A stretch of DNA of 64,000 bases from Aeromicrobium yanjiei (GTDB lineage: Bacteria > Actinomycetota > Actinomycetes > Propionibacteriales > Nocardioidaceae): NCBI RefSeq assembly GCF_009649075.1, contig NZ_CP045737.1, forward strand, positions 2,604,001 to 2,668,000, read 5' to 3'. The notes beneath the pieces are model-generated. The model did no database searches, was not told where the DNA came from, and saw nothing but the letters and a program-made list of their open reading frames with translations. Numbering within the stretch: the first letter of the stretch is position 1; every line of letters starts with the position of its first letter. Below are positions 53,676 to 62,728 of this stretch, in pieces. The translations under genes were made by a program, and so were the position numbers.

Positions 53676-55757
53676 ATGACCGTGTCCTATCCCCGTCTGG
53701 CCGCCCGTACGCTCCGCTTCACGCTCGGCATCCCGCGCAACATCACGGTGTCGCCCGACGGCCGGACCGTCCGCTTCATCCGTACGCCCGACGGCGTGAC
53801 CCGCACGGGCCAGCTGTGGGAGCACGACGTCGAGACGGGCACGGAGTCGATCCTGGTCGACCCGGTCGCCCTGCTCGGCGAGGGCGGCGAGGAGCTGTCC
53901 GCGGATGAGCGGTCACGCCGCGAGCGCAGCCGCGAGTCCGCCGCGGGCGTCGTGGCGTACGACGTCGACGACACCGGTCGCTGGGCCTGCTTCACCCTCT
54001 CCGGCCAGCTGTGGGCCGTGGAGCTCGGTGCGCGAGCGGTCACCGCGCTGCCGAGCGTCGGCGCGGTCATCGATCCGCACCTGGACCCGACCGGGTCCCG
54101 CATCGCGTACGCCTCGGGCGGCGCGCTGCGTGTCATCGGCGTCGACGGCCAGGACGAGCGCGCGCTGGTCGAGCCCGAGTCGCCCACCGAGGTCTGGGGG
54201 CAGGCGGAGTTCATCGCCGCCGAGGAGATGGAGCGCTTCCGCGGCTTCTGGTGGGCGCCGGACGGGACGTCGCTGCTGGTCGAGCGGTTCGACGACGCGC
54301 CCGTGCAGATCTGGCACATCGCCGATCCCGAGCATCCCGAGCGCGAGCCCGTGGCCCAGCGCTACCCCTCCGCGGGCACGTCCAACGCCGAGGTGACCCT
54401 GTGGCACGTGGCCCTCGACGGCAGCCGCACCGAGATCCGGTGGGACCGCGCGACGTACGAGTACCTGGGCCGGGTCAGCTGGACCGGGCACGGCGCTCCC
54501 CTGCTGCAGGTCATGAGCCGCGACCAGAAGTCCTCGCAGATCCTGGCGGTCGACGTCGCGACCGGCGCCACCACGGTCGTGCGCGAGCTCCACGACACGT
54601 CCTGGGTCGAGCTGTCGTCCGCCCCGCGACACGCGCCGGGCGGACGACTGGTCACGGTCGAGGACGTCGACGGCTGGCGGCGCGTCATCGTGGACGGCTC
54701 ACCCGTCTCGCCGGACGGCTGGCAGGTTCGCGGGGTCGTCGAGGCCTTCGAGGACTGCGTCGTCGCCACCGCCTCGCAGGACCCGACACAGATCCAGGTC
54801 GTGCGGTTCTCGTACGACGGCACCGCGACCCCCGTGACCGAGGGGCCGGCCGTCCACGGCGCGGTCCTCGGCGGTCCGACCACGGTCATCGTCCGGTCCG
54901 GTCTGGACGTCGTGGGCACGACCGTCGTCGTGCATCGCGAGGACGCCGACCCCAGCGCGATCCGCGTCGTGGCCGAGCCCGCACCGTTCGAGCCCGTGGT
55001 CACGATGATCGAGGCCGGCGAGCGCCGCCTCCGCACCGCGGTCCTGTTCCCACGCGACCACCAGCGCGGCTCGGCCCGCCTGCCCGTCCTGATGGACCCG
55101 TACGGTGGCCCGCACGCCCAGCGCGTGCTGTCCTCGGCTCGCGCATTCATCGAGGCGCAGTGGCTCGCGGACCAGGGATTCGTCGTGGTCGTCGCCGACG
55201 GTCGTGGCACGCCCGGTCGTGGGTACGACTGGGAGCGCGCGGTGCTGCACGAGTTCGCCACCGTCACGCTCGACGACCAGGTCGACGCCCTGCAGGCCGT
55301 CGCGGCGGCGTACCCGGACGACGTCGATCCCTCCCGGGTCGGCATCACCGGCTGGTCGTACGGCGGCTACCTCTCGGCGCTGGCCGTGCTCAAGCGTCCC
55401 GACGTCTTCCACGCCGCGGTCGCGGGCGCGCCGGTGACCGAGTGGCGCCTCTACGACACCTGCTACACCGAGCGCTACCTCGGCGACCCGCGTACGCGGC
55501 CCGAGGTCTACGACCGCAACTCGTTGATCCCCATGGCGCCTGCCCTGGAGCGGCCGCTCATGATCATCCACGGCCTGGCGGACGACAACGTCGTCGCGGC
55601 CCACACGCTGCAGCTCTCGTCCGCCCTCCTCGCGGCGGGCCGCGCCCACACGGTCCTGCCGCTGTCGGGGGTCACGCACATGACGCCCCAGGAGGTCGTC
55701 GCGGAGAACCTCAAGCTGCTCCAGCTCGACTTCCTCAAGGAGCACCTCAGCGCTTGA
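53676..55757 (+). CDS. S9-family prolyl oligopeptidase (DPP IV-like)
   Basis: A 693-residue peptidase with a beta-propeller (residues 25-430) and an alpha/beta-hydrolase domain (residues 440-693). The catalytic triad: Ser in GWSYGGYLS, Asp in HGLADDNV, His in GVTHMTPQE. The double Glu of DPP IV-type enzymes may be the AAEEMERFRGFW segment, binding a free N-terminus. No signal peptide, so probably cytoplasmic. The 3' end overlaps the convergent gene by 11 bases. Confidence 0.93.
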   Translation: MTVSYPRLAARTLRFTLGIPRNITVSPDGRTVRFIRTPDGVTRTGQLWEHDVETGTESILVDPVALLGEGGEELSADERSRRERSRESAAGVVAYDVDDTGRWACFTLSGQLWAVELGARAVTALPSVGAVIDPHLDPTGSRIAYASGGALRVIGVDGQDERALVEPESPTEVWGQAEFIAAEEMERFRGFWWAPDGTSLLVERFDDAPVQIWHIADPEHPEREPVAQRYPSAGTSNAEVTLWHVALDGSRTEIRWDRATYEYLGRVSWTGHGAPLLQVMSRDQKSSQILAVDVATGATTVVRELHDTSWVELSSAPRHAPGGRLVTVEDVDGWRRVIVDGSPVSPDGWQVRGVVEAFEDCVVATASQDPTQIQVVRFSYDGTATPVTEGPAVHGAVLGGPTTVIVRSGLDVVGTTVVVHREDADPSAIRVVAEPAPFEPVVTMIEAGERRLRTAVLFPRDHQRGSARLPVLMDPYGGPHAQRVLSSARAFIEAQWLADQGFVVVVADGRGTPGRGYDWERAVLHEFATVTLDDQVDALQAVAAAYPDDVDPSRVGITGWSYGGYLSALAVLKRPDVFHAAVAGAPVTEWRLYDTCYTERYLGDPRTRPEVYDRNSLIPMAPALERPLMIIHGLADDNVVAAHTLQLSSALLAAGRAHTVLPLSGVTHMTPQEVVAENLKLLQLDFLKEHLSA

Positions 55758-56013
55758 GGCGCTGAGGTCCGTCGGGCAGCGGCGGCGGCTCCGGGGCGGC
55801 GCGATCGTCGCCGGCGAGCCAGCCGCCGTGCTCGTCGACCAGCTCGGCCACCCGGTCGTCGAACGGCTCGACGACCAGCACCCAGGCCCGGTCGTCCCAG
55901 TCCTCCTCGCCCGCGAACGCCTCACGTCGCAGGGTGGTGGCGTAGCCCTCGCGCTCGAGCGCCACGACGAGCTCGTCCGCGTCCTCGCCCTCGTCGAAAT
56001 AGACCGCGTCCAT
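55747..56013 (-). CDS. Small acidic protein of unknown function
   Basis: An 88-residue protein: MDAVYFDEGEDADELVVALEREGYATTLRREAFAGEEDWDDRAW and a Pro-rich tail, read in two parts. The alternating helix-strand pattern with acidic surfaces is loosely like RraB-type proteins, but the match is weak. I chose the ATG at 56013, before which the longer frame lacks support. Divergent from the ABC-F gene. Confidence 0.6.
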   Translation of the reverse strand: MDAVYFDEGEDADELVVALEREGYATTLRREAFAGEEDWDDRAWVLVVEPFDDRVAELVDEHGGWLAGDDRAAPEPPPLPDGPQRLKR

Positions 56014-56023
56014 GACCTGATCG

Positions 56024-56141
56024 TATGATGGCGCGGTACGCATCCCCGAGGACGAGGTCACCGGTCCGTTGAAGCTCTGAGGTCAGATCCCGCGCAGCAG
56101 CCCGCTTCGGCCTGCGCACCCATCGACCTCATGGAGCGCTC
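56024..56141 (+). promoter_or_regulatory. Leader of the ABC-F gene with nested hairpin
   Basis: After a TATGAT box (56024-56029) come an outer stem TGAGGTC (56078-56084) with GACCTCA (56125-56131) and an inner stem GCGCAG (56092-56097) with CTGCGC (56112-56117). The outer stem ends one base before the GGAG ribosome site. An ATG frame of 15 codons at 56025-56072 could be a leader peptide, unless TATGAT is the -10, in which case transcription starts after its ATG. Confidence 0.45.
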
Positions 56142-57761
56142 ATGCGTACCTCGCTCACGACCCACCAGCTGGGGTTCACCTGGCCCGACGGCACCACCGT
56201 CCTGCGCGACCTCGAGCTCACGATCGGCCCGGGTCGCCACGGGCTCGTGGGCCGCAACGGGGCCGGCAAGTCGACCCTGCTCGAGCTGCTCGCCGGCCGC
56301 CTGACCCCCCTCGAGGGCACGGTCACCGTCGACGGCGCCCTCGCCCACCTCCCGCAGGACCCCGGGCTCGATCCCGGCCGCACGGTCTCCGACGTGCTGG
56401 GGGTGACCGGGACGCTCGGCGCGCTGGCGCGCATCGAGGCGGGCGAGGTCAGGCAGGACGACCTCGACCTGGTCGGCGACGACTGGGACGTCGCCGAGCG
56501 CACCACCGCCGAGCTCGGCCGCCTGGGGCTCGCACACGTGGGCCTCGATCGGCCCGTGGGCACGATCTCCGGTGGCGAGCTGGTGCTGCTCTCGCTGGCG
56601 GCACTGCTGCTGGGCCGTCCGGCGGTGCTGCTGCTCGACGAGCCCACCAACAACCTCGACGTCGCCGCACGTCAGCGCCTCATCGACATCATCACGGGCT
56701 GGCGCGGCACCCTTGTGGTCGTCAGCCACGACCGCGAGCTGCTCAACACCATGGACGACATCGGCGAGCTCCGTGACGGTCAGGTCCACTGGTACGGCGG
56801 CAGCTACGACGACTACGAGGCGGCGGTCGCGGCGGAGCAGGAAGCGGCGGAGCGCGCCGTTCGCGCCGCCGAGGCCGACGTCCGCACCCAGAAGCGCGAG
56901 CTCGCGGAGTCGCAGGCCGTGCTGGCGCACCGGCGGCGGTACGGCCAGAAGATGAACGCGCAGAAGCGCGAGCCGAAGATCGTCATGGGCAACCGCAAGC
57001 GGTCCGCGCAGGTGTCCGCCGGCAAGCTCCGCGCGACGCACGAGGACCGTCTCGCCGCAGCCGGTGAGCATCTCGACGTGGCCGAGGCCCGGTTGCGGGG
57101 CGACCGGGAGATCCGCGTCGACCTGCCGGCCACCACCGTGCCGCCTGCTCGTGACGTGCTCCGGCTGCAGGGCGTGCGGCCGCAGCACGGCTGGATCGAG
57201 CTCGACCTCGACGTCCGGGGCCCCGAGCGCATCGCCCTCACCGGTCCGAACGGCTCGGGCAAGACCTCCCTGCTGCGGACGATCACCGGCGAGCTCGAGC
57301 CGGCCGCGGGCACGGTCGACGTCCACGTGCCGTGGCGGATGCTGCCGCAGCGCATGGACCTGATCGACGAGTCGTTGACCGTGGCCGAGAACATCGCGCG
57401 CATCGCACCCGACGCGTCCGAGACCGACCGGAGGTCCCGACTCGCGCGGTTCCTCTTCCGGGGACGGGCGGCCGACCAGCTCGCGTCGACGCTCTCGGGC
57501 GGCGAGCGGCTGCGCGCAACCCTCGCCTGCCTCCTGCTGGCCGAGCCGGCACCCCAGCTGCTCCTGCTGGACGAGCCGACCAACAATCTCGACCTGCCGA
57601 GCGTGCGGCACCTCGTCGAGGCCCTGAGGTCGTACCGAGGGGCGTTGATCGTGGTCAGCCACGACCAGACGTTCCTGGCCGATCTCGACCTGAACCGGCG
57701 CATCGAGGCGGCACCGTCCGGAGGGACAGGTGCCTGCCCAGGGCGCACACTGGACGAGTGA
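56142..57761 (+). CDS. ABC-F family ATPase
   Basis: A 539-residue soluble protein with two ABC domains: Walker A GRNGAGKST and GPNGSGKTS, signatures ISGGELVLLS and LSGGERLRAT, Walker B LLLDEPTNNLDV and LLLDEPTNNLDL. The linker between them (residues 220-320) is charged and helical. There are no membrane helices. ABC-F proteins act on the ribosome, some protecting it from antibiotics. The hairpin leader before it supports regulated expression. The gene stop overlaps the alditol oxidase GTG. Confidence 0.92.
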   Translation: MRTSLTTHQLGFTWPDGTTVLRDLELTIGPGRHGLVGRNGAGKSTLLELLAGRLTPLEGTVTVDGALAHLPQDPGLDPGRTVSDVLGVTGTLGALARIEAGEVRQDDLDLVGDDWDVAERTTAELGRLGLAHVGLDRPVGTISGGELVLLSLAALLLGRPAVLLLDEPTNNLDVAARQRLIDIITGWRGTLVVVSHDRELLNTMDDIGELRDGQVHWYGGSYDDYEAAVAAEQEAAERAVRAAEADVRTQKRELAESQAVLAHRRRYGQKMNAQKREPKIVMGNRKRSAQVSAGKLRATHEDRLAAAGEHLDVAEARLRGDREIRVDLPATTVPPARDVLRLQGVRPQHGWIELDLDVRGPERIALTGPNGSGKTSLLRTITGELEPAAGTVDVHVPWRMLPQRMDLIDESLTVAENIARIAPDASETDRRSRLARFLFRGRAADQLASTLSGGERLRATLACLLLAEPAPQLLLLDEPTNNLDLPSVRHLVEALRSYRGALIVVSHDQTFLADLDLNRRIEAAPSGGTGACPGRTLDE

Positions 57762-59002
57762 CCGGGACCAACTGGGCAGGCAACCTGACGTACAGCGCGA
57801 CCGAGCTCCACGAGCCCCGGTCGATCGACGAGCTGATCGACCTCGTCGCGGGCACACCGCGCCTGCGGGCGCTCGGCTCGCGCCACTCGTTCAACGCGAT
57901 CGCCGACACCGACGCCGCCCAGGTCTCGGTGGCCGGGCTGCCCGTCCTCGTCGACGTCGACGAGTCCGCGCGCACCGTGACGGTGTCGGCCGGCCTCCGT
58001 TACGGCGAGCTGGTCGAACGGCTCGACCTGCAGGGCTGGGCCCTGCCCAACCTCGCGTCCCTGCCCCACATCTCGATCGCCGGTGCGGTCGCGACCGGGA
58101 CGCACGGATCGGGCGACCGCAACGGCAGCCTGGCCCGCGCGGTCGCGGCGGTGGAGATGGTGCGAGCCGACGGCACCCTGCACCAGGTACGCCGCGGGGA
58201 CGCCGACTTCGACGGCTCCGTGGTCTCGCTGGGGCGCCTCGGCATCGTCACCTCGATCGCCCTGGACGTCGTGCCGACGTTCGAGGCGCGCCAGGACATC
58301 TTCGAGCACCTGCCGTGGGCGGAGGTCGAGGACCACTTCGACGAGATCACCTCCGCGGCCTACAGCGTCAGCATGTTCACCGACTGGAGCGACACCGGCC
58401 CGCACCAGGTCTGGCTCAAGTCCCGCTCGGACCAGCCCGCTCCGACCGAGCTCTTCGGCGCGACCCCGGCCGAGGACGAGGTCCACCCGCTGCCCGGCAT
58501 CTCGGCGGAGTTCACGACGCAGCAGCTCGGCCGCTCCGGACCGTGGTGGGACCGGCTGCCGCACTTCCGCCTCGGCTACACCCCGAGCGACGGCGACGAG
58601 CTGCAGACCGAGTACCTGGTGCCGCGCACCCACGCGCTCGAGGCCATCGCCGCGGTGCGGGCGCTCGCGCCCCAGGTGCAGCCGCTGCTGCTCGTGTCGG
58701 AGATCCGCACGATCGCGGGTGACGACCTGTGGCTGAGCCCGGCCCACAGCACCGACTGCATCGCGCTGCACTTCACCTGGCGCCTCGACGTCCCGGCCGT
58801 CACGGCATTCCTGCCGACCCTCGACGACGCGCTCGCGCCGCTCGGCGCCCGTCCCCACTGGGGCAAGGTGTTCGAGACGACACCCGAGCGGCTCCTTGCG
58901 GCGTACCCCCGGCTGCCGGAGTTCCGCGATCTCGTCGACAAGGCGGACCCGGACGGCAAGCTCGCCAACGAGCTGACCGAGTCGTGGCTCAGGTCGTCCT
59001 GA
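57758..59002 (+). CDS. Alditol oxidase (FAD-dependent, AldO type)
   Basis: A 414-residue VAO-family flavoenzyme closely resembling streptomycete alditol oxidase, which oxidises xylitol, sorbitol and other polyols to aldoses with H2O2 release. It has TNWAGNLTYSATELHEP, RALGSRHSFNAIAD with the His that binds FAD covalently, LPHISIAGAVATGTHGSG, and the C-terminal HWGKVF. Its GTG overlaps the ABC-F stop; a CACACT box lies six bases upstream, allowing separate leaderless expression. Confidence 0.88.
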   Translation: MTGTNWAGNLTYSATELHEPRSIDELIDLVAGTPRLRALGSRHSFNAIADTDAAQVSVAGLPVLVDVDESARTVTVSAGLRYGELVERLDLQGWALPNLASLPHISIAGAVATGTHGSGDRNGSLARAVAAVEMVRADGTLHQVRRGDADFDGSVVSLGRLGIVTSIALDVVPTFEARQDIFEHLPWAEVEDHFDEITSAAYSVSMFTDWSDTGPHQVWLKSRSDQPAPTELFGATPAEDEVHPLPGISAEFTTQQLGRSGPWWDRLPHFRLGYTPSDGDELQTEYLVPRTHALEAIAAVRALAPQVQPLLLVSEIRTIAGDDLWLSPAHSTDCIALHFTWRLDVPAVTAFLPTLDDALAPLGARPHWGKVFETTPERLLAAYPRLPEFRDLVDKADPDGKLANELTESWLRSS

Positions 59003-59855
59003 CCGGCGCGCTCCGGCGCGACAGGACGTAGCCCCACGCGCCGGCGAAGACGAACATGAAGATCGAGTAGACCGCGGCGGGCACCGAGATCTCCGTCGTG
59101 TCGAGCACCTCGACCGCGATGTAGATCGCGAGGGTCGCGTTGTGGACGCCGATCTCCATCGACGACGCGATCGCCTGCGACTCGGTCACCCCCAGCGCCT
59201 TGGGCACGACGTAGCCGACGACCAGGCTGATCGCGCAGAACAGGCCGGTCGCGAGACCGACGTCGCCGAAGTAGTCCGCGATCTTGTCGCGCTGGTCCAC
59301 CAGGATGCCCAGCACGAGCACTGCGAGGATCACCGCCGAGCCGATCCGCACGGGCTTGTCGGCCCGCGCCGCGACCCCGGGGTTGCGCGAGCGCACGAGC
59401 ATGCCGAGCAGCACCGGCACCAGCACGACCGCGAACACCTCCACGACCTTGGAGAACTGCAGCGACACCGAGTCCTGCCGCTCGAAGTAGTCGATCGCGA
59501 GATTCGTGATGATCGGCAGCGTGAAGATCGCGATGATCGAGTTGATCGCGGTCAGGGTGACGTTGAGCGCGACGTCTCCGCGGAACAGGTGGCTGAACAG
59601 GTTGGCGCTCGTGCCGCCCGGCGATGCGGCCAGCAGCAGCATGCCGATGCCCAGCAGCGGTGGCAGGTCGAGTGCGACCACGAGCCCGAAGCAGATCGCG
59701 GGCAGCAGCAGGAGCTGGCAGGCCAGGGCGATCACGACCGCGCGCGGGTGCTGCCGGACGCGACGGAAGTCCGCGATCGTGAGCGACAGCCCGAGGCCGA
59801 ACATGATGATGCCGAGCGCCAGCGGCAGCCCGACGGTGGTGAGCGGCGAGTCCAT
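58989..59855 (-). CDS. Bile acid:sodium symporter-family protein
   Basis: A 288-residue membrane protein with nine or ten helices of the BASS/SBF family. The sodium-site motif appears as AASPGGTSANLFSHLFRGDVALNVTLTAINS (two parts) and the crossover near MEIGVHNATLAIYIA. These import organic anions with Na+; the substrate is not readable. The 3' end overlaps the alditol oxidase gene by 14 bases. Confidence 0.9.
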   Translation of the reverse strand: MDSPLTTVGLPLALGIIMFGLGLSLTIADFRRVRQHPRAVVIALACQLLLLPAICFGLVVALDLPPLLGIGMLLLAASPGGTSANLFSHLFRGDVALNVTLTAINSIIAIFTLPIITNLAIDYFERQDSVSLQFSKVVEVFAVVLVPVLLGMLVRSRNPGVAARADKPVRIGSAVILAVLVLGILVDQRDKIADYFGDVGLATGLFCAISLVVGYVVPKALGVTESQAIASSMEIGVHNATLAIYIAVEVLDTTEISVPAAVYSIFMFVFAGAWGYVLSRRSAPVRTT

Positions 59856-59944
59856 CCGGACACCCTAGGGGTGACGCAGGTCACATCGTTGCATCGTGCG
59901 ACCACCGACGCGGCGCTCGTCCGGCGCGATGCGGCGCACGGGCA

Positions 59945-59950
59945 CACACT
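59945..59950 (+). promoter_or_regulatory. Possible -10 of the DUF2071 gene
   Basis: CACACT, six bases before the GTG at 59957. The identical CACACT plus six bases plus GTG occurs at 57746 before the alditol oxidase gene. Weaker than TANNNT but in the same position. Confidence 0.3.
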
Positions 59951-59956
59951 GGATAA

Positions 59957-60694
59957 GTGAACACGTTCAACCCGCGAGCGCCGGAGCTCACCGGGCCGCG
60001 CCTGATGCGCCAGGACTGGACCCGGCTGACCTTCGTCCACTGGGCGGTCGACCCCGACCTGGTCGCCCACCTCGTCCCCCGCGGGACGCGACCGGACACG
60101 CTGGACGGCGCGACGTACGTCGGGCTCATCCCCTTCGAGATGCGGCGCGCAGGTCTCGGCCGAGGCCCCGCCGTCCCGTTCCTCGGCGACTTCCCCGAGA
60201 CCAACGTCCGGCTCTACACCGTGGACGACGACGGACGCCACGGCGTCGTGTTCCGCTCGCTGGAGACCAGCCGCCTGCTGATCGCCGTCGGCGCGCGGCT
60301 CGCCTTCGCGACTCCCTACACCTGGGCCCGGATGCGGATCCGGCAGGACGGTGACCGCATCGAGTACGAGACGTCGCGGCGCTGGCCCGGGCCCCACGGC
60401 GCCGGCGGCCGGGTCGTCGCGACCCTCGGCCCGGCCATCGAGCGCCCCTCCCCCGTCGAGGAGTTCGTGACGGCACGCTTCGGCCTGCACACGCGCCATC
60501 TCGGACGTACCTGGTGGATCCCCAACCACCACGTCCCCTGGTCGCTGCGCACCGCGACCCTCGAGGACCTGCAGGACGATCTCGTGGCGGCCGCAGGAGT
60601 GCCGGGTCTCGCCCGCCGCACCCCGGACTCGGTGGTCCACGCCGACCGCGTGGACACCGTGTTCGGTCTGCCGAGGCCGATCAGGAGCCGTTGA
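59957..60694 (+). CDS. DUF2071 (YqjF-type) protein
   Basis: A 245-residue protein matching DUF2071: RQDWTRLTFVHWAVDPDLVAHLVPRGTRPDTLDGATYVGLIPFEM (in parts), FPETNVRLYTVDDDGRHGVVFRSLE. The family has an acetoacetate-decarboxylase-like beta barrel, but its reaction is unknown. GTG start. Convergent with the phosphotransferase gene, four bases away. Confidence 0.88.
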   Translation: MNTFNPRAPELTGPRLMRQDWTRLTFVHWAVDPDLVAHLVPRGTRPDTLDGATYVGLIPFEMRRAGLGRGPAVPFLGDFPETNVRLYTVDDDGRHGVVFRSLETSRLLIAVGARLAFATPYTWARMRIRQDGDRIEYETSRRWPGPHGAGGRVVATLGPAIERPSPVEEFVTARFGLHTRHLGRTWWIPNHHVPWSLRTATLEDLQDDLVAAAGVPGLARRTPDSVVHADRVDTVFGLPRPIRSR

Positions 60695-60697
60695 GCG

Positions 60698-61450
60698 TCA
60701 CAGCGCGGCCTCGATCGCCGGGATGCGCTCGCGGAACGCCGCGACCCGGTCACGGGTGCGCTGCGGCTCGCCGACCGCCGCCAGGTTGAGATGGCCCTGG
60801 TCGCCGCGCGCCTGGCCCGCCTCGATGCGGTTCGCGGCCTCGGTCATCCGCTCGACGACGGCGTCGAGGACCGTCATGGGGCCCCACTCGCCGTACGCGT
60901 CGACGAGCAGGTCGAGCCGCCGCGCCACGTCGTCCGCCGGGATCTCGCGGTACAGCGGGATGCCGGTCCAGGCGAGGAACGCGAGATCGTCGATCGGGCG
61001 GCCCGGACCGGCCATGTCCCAGTCGATCATCGCGACGAAGTGCCCGCTCTGGATGATCCAGTTGTACGCCCCGGGGTCGTTGTGGCAGATGATCTGGCCC
61101 GGCTCGAGCTCGGCCTCCCCACCGCGCCACGTGCGGGAACCGTCGGGCTGGAACCCCTCGACGATGTCGTGGAAGTCGCGCAGCCAGGCCACGGCCTCCT
61201 GCAGCACGGTGTCCAGGACGACCTCGCGGTCGATCGGCACACCGCGGCCCTCGACGTACTCGAGCACCTCACGACCCTCGTCGTCGACTCCGTGCAGCGC
61301 AGGGATCCCGCGCAGCCCGCTGTCGTGCAGATACGTCAGCAGCTCGTGGACAGCAGGAGTCCACGGCCCGGTGGGGCGGCGCACGGTCCGTCCGACGCGG
61401 GTGGCCCCGCCGACGGCTCCGGGGAGATGTTCGATGTCGTCCTCTGGCAC
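60698..61450 (-). CDS. Aminoglycoside phosphotransferase-family kinase
   Basis: A 250-residue APH-family protein with the Brenner motif HNDPGAYNWI (catalytic Asp) and the metal motif IDWDMAGPG. The N-terminal lobe is short. The substrate could be a small metabolite or an antibiotic and cannot be read from sequence. I chose the GTG at 61450 (VPEDDIEHLPG), as CACGAT lies six bases upstream; longer starts run into the divergent gene. Confidence 0.83.
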   Translation of the reverse strand: MPEDDIEHLPGAVGGATRVGRTVRRPTGPWTPAVHELLTYLHDSGLRGIPALHGVDDEGREVLEYVEGRGVPIDREVVLDTVLQEAVAWLRDFHDIVEGFQPDGSRTWRGGEAELEPGQIICHNDPGAYNWIIQSGHFVAMIDWDMAGPGRPIDDLAFLAWTGIPLYREIPADDVARRLDLLVDAYGEWGPMTVLDAVVERMTEAANRIEAGQARGDQGHLNLAAVGEPQRTRDRVAAFRERIPAIEAAL

Positions 61451-61462
61451 GCTTTCATCGTG
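61448..61462. promoter_or_regulatory. Interlocked divergent leaderless starts
   Basis: CACGCTTTCATCGTG. CACGCT six bases before GTG 61460 is a possible plus-strand -10, and CACGAT on the minus strand six bases before GTG 61450 a minus-strand -10. Each box shares its CAC with the other gene's start codon. Confidence 0.3.
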
Positions 61463-62728
61463 GCACATTCGCACTCGCACACGATTCCCGACGACGGACC
61501 ACCTCGCCGACGGCTCGCGATCGTCCTCGGGGCCGTCGTCCTGTCGATCGCCGCCGTCGCCCTCGCGGCGATGGTCGCCCTGTGGCCGGACGCCGACGAG
61601 GTGCCGCGCGACCAGAACCCGTACGGCGCCGAGGGCGTCAGCACGGTCGACGCGACCGTGACCGGGGTCAAGCCCTTCAACTGCAACAGCGGCGGCGAGG
61701 GGCCTGACGGGACGATCGAGGTCGCGGGCGACTGCGCCCGCGTCACGGCGAAGGTCGACGGTGAGGGCACCGCGACGTTCGACCTGGACGCCTCGCGCTA
61801 CCGGGCCGGGATCGACCCCGGCGACGACATCCGCCTGATCCGCATCGAGCCCGAGGGCCAGCCCGCGTCGTACGAGTTCCTCGACTTCAGCCGTGGCGTG
61901 CCGCTCACCGCCCTGGCCGTGATCTTCGCGGTCCTCGTCGTCGCGGTCGCCCGTTGGCGTGGCCTGTTCGCCCTGGCCGGCATCGGCGTCACGCTGTTCG
62001 CGCTCACCAAGTTCATGCTGCCCGCGTTCCTCGCCGGCGAGTCACCGCTGGCGGTCGCGATCGTCGGGTCCACGGTCATCATGATCGTCGTGCTCTATCT
62101 CGCGCACGGCATCTCGATCAGGACCACGTCCGCGCTGTTCGGGACGTTCGTGGGCATTGCGCTGACGGCCCTGATCGGCCTCGCCGCGACCGATTGGACC
62201 CAGCTCAGCGGCGTCGGGTCCGAGGACGACCAGCGGCTCATCGCGACCGTCCCGCAGATCTCCCTGTCCAGCATCGTGGCCGGCACGATGGTCATCGCCG
62301 GGCTCGGCGTGCTCAACGACGTCACGGTCACCCAGGCCAGCGCGGTCTGGGAGCTGCGCGCCGTGCAGCCGGCGGCCCGGGGAGCGGCCCTGTTCACCTC
62401 CGCGATGCGCATCGGCCGCGACCACATCGCGTCCAGCGTCTACACGCTCGTGTTCGCGTACGCGGGCTCGGCCATGACGGTCCTCCTGCTGGCCACGGCG
62501 TACCAACGCGGCCTGAACGACATCGCCACGACCGAGGAGATCGGTCAGGAGATCGTCCGTACGCTCGTCGGCGCGATCGGGCTGGTGCTCGCGGTCCCGG
62601 TCACGACCCTGTTCGCGGTCTGGCTGGCACCACCGCGCGTCGCGGACGCGCCGGCCGCGGCGCCGGCGGGCGCACCGCCCACGGAGCCACCGTCGCGGGG
62701 CTCGCACGCCGGACCGCGCGGCGGCTGA
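61460..62728 (+). CDS. YibE/F-family membrane protein
   Basis: A 422-residue membrane protein: a first helix after a His-rich head (HSHSHTIPDDGPP), an extracytoplasmic domain with two cysteines (NCNSGGEGPDGTIEVAGDC), then seven helices including the family block (LGVLNDVTVTQASAVWELR; MRIGRDHIASSVYTLVFAYAG). The family has no assigned function. I chose GTG 61460; an ATG at 61427 is possible. Confidence 0.85.
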   Translation: MAHSHSHTIPDDGPPRRRLAIVLGAVVLSIAAVALAAMVALWPDADEVPRDQNPYGAEGVSTVDATVTGVKPFNCNSGGEGPDGTIEVAGDCARVTAKVDGEGTATFDLDASRYRAGIDPGDDIRLIRIEPEGQPASYEFLDFSRGVPLTALAVIFAVLVVAVARWRGLFALAGIGVTLFALTKFMLPAFLAGESPLAVAIVGSTVIMIVVLYLAHGISIRTTSALFGTFVGIALTALIGLAATDWTQLSGVGSEDDQRLIATVPQISLSSIVAGTMVIAGLGVLNDVTVTQASAVWELRAVQPAARGAALFTSAMRIGRDHIASSVYTLVFAYAGSAMTVLLLATAYQRGLNDIATTEEIGQEIVRTLVGAIGLVLAVPVTTLFAVWLAPPRVADAPAAAPAGAPPTEPPSRGSHAGPRGG

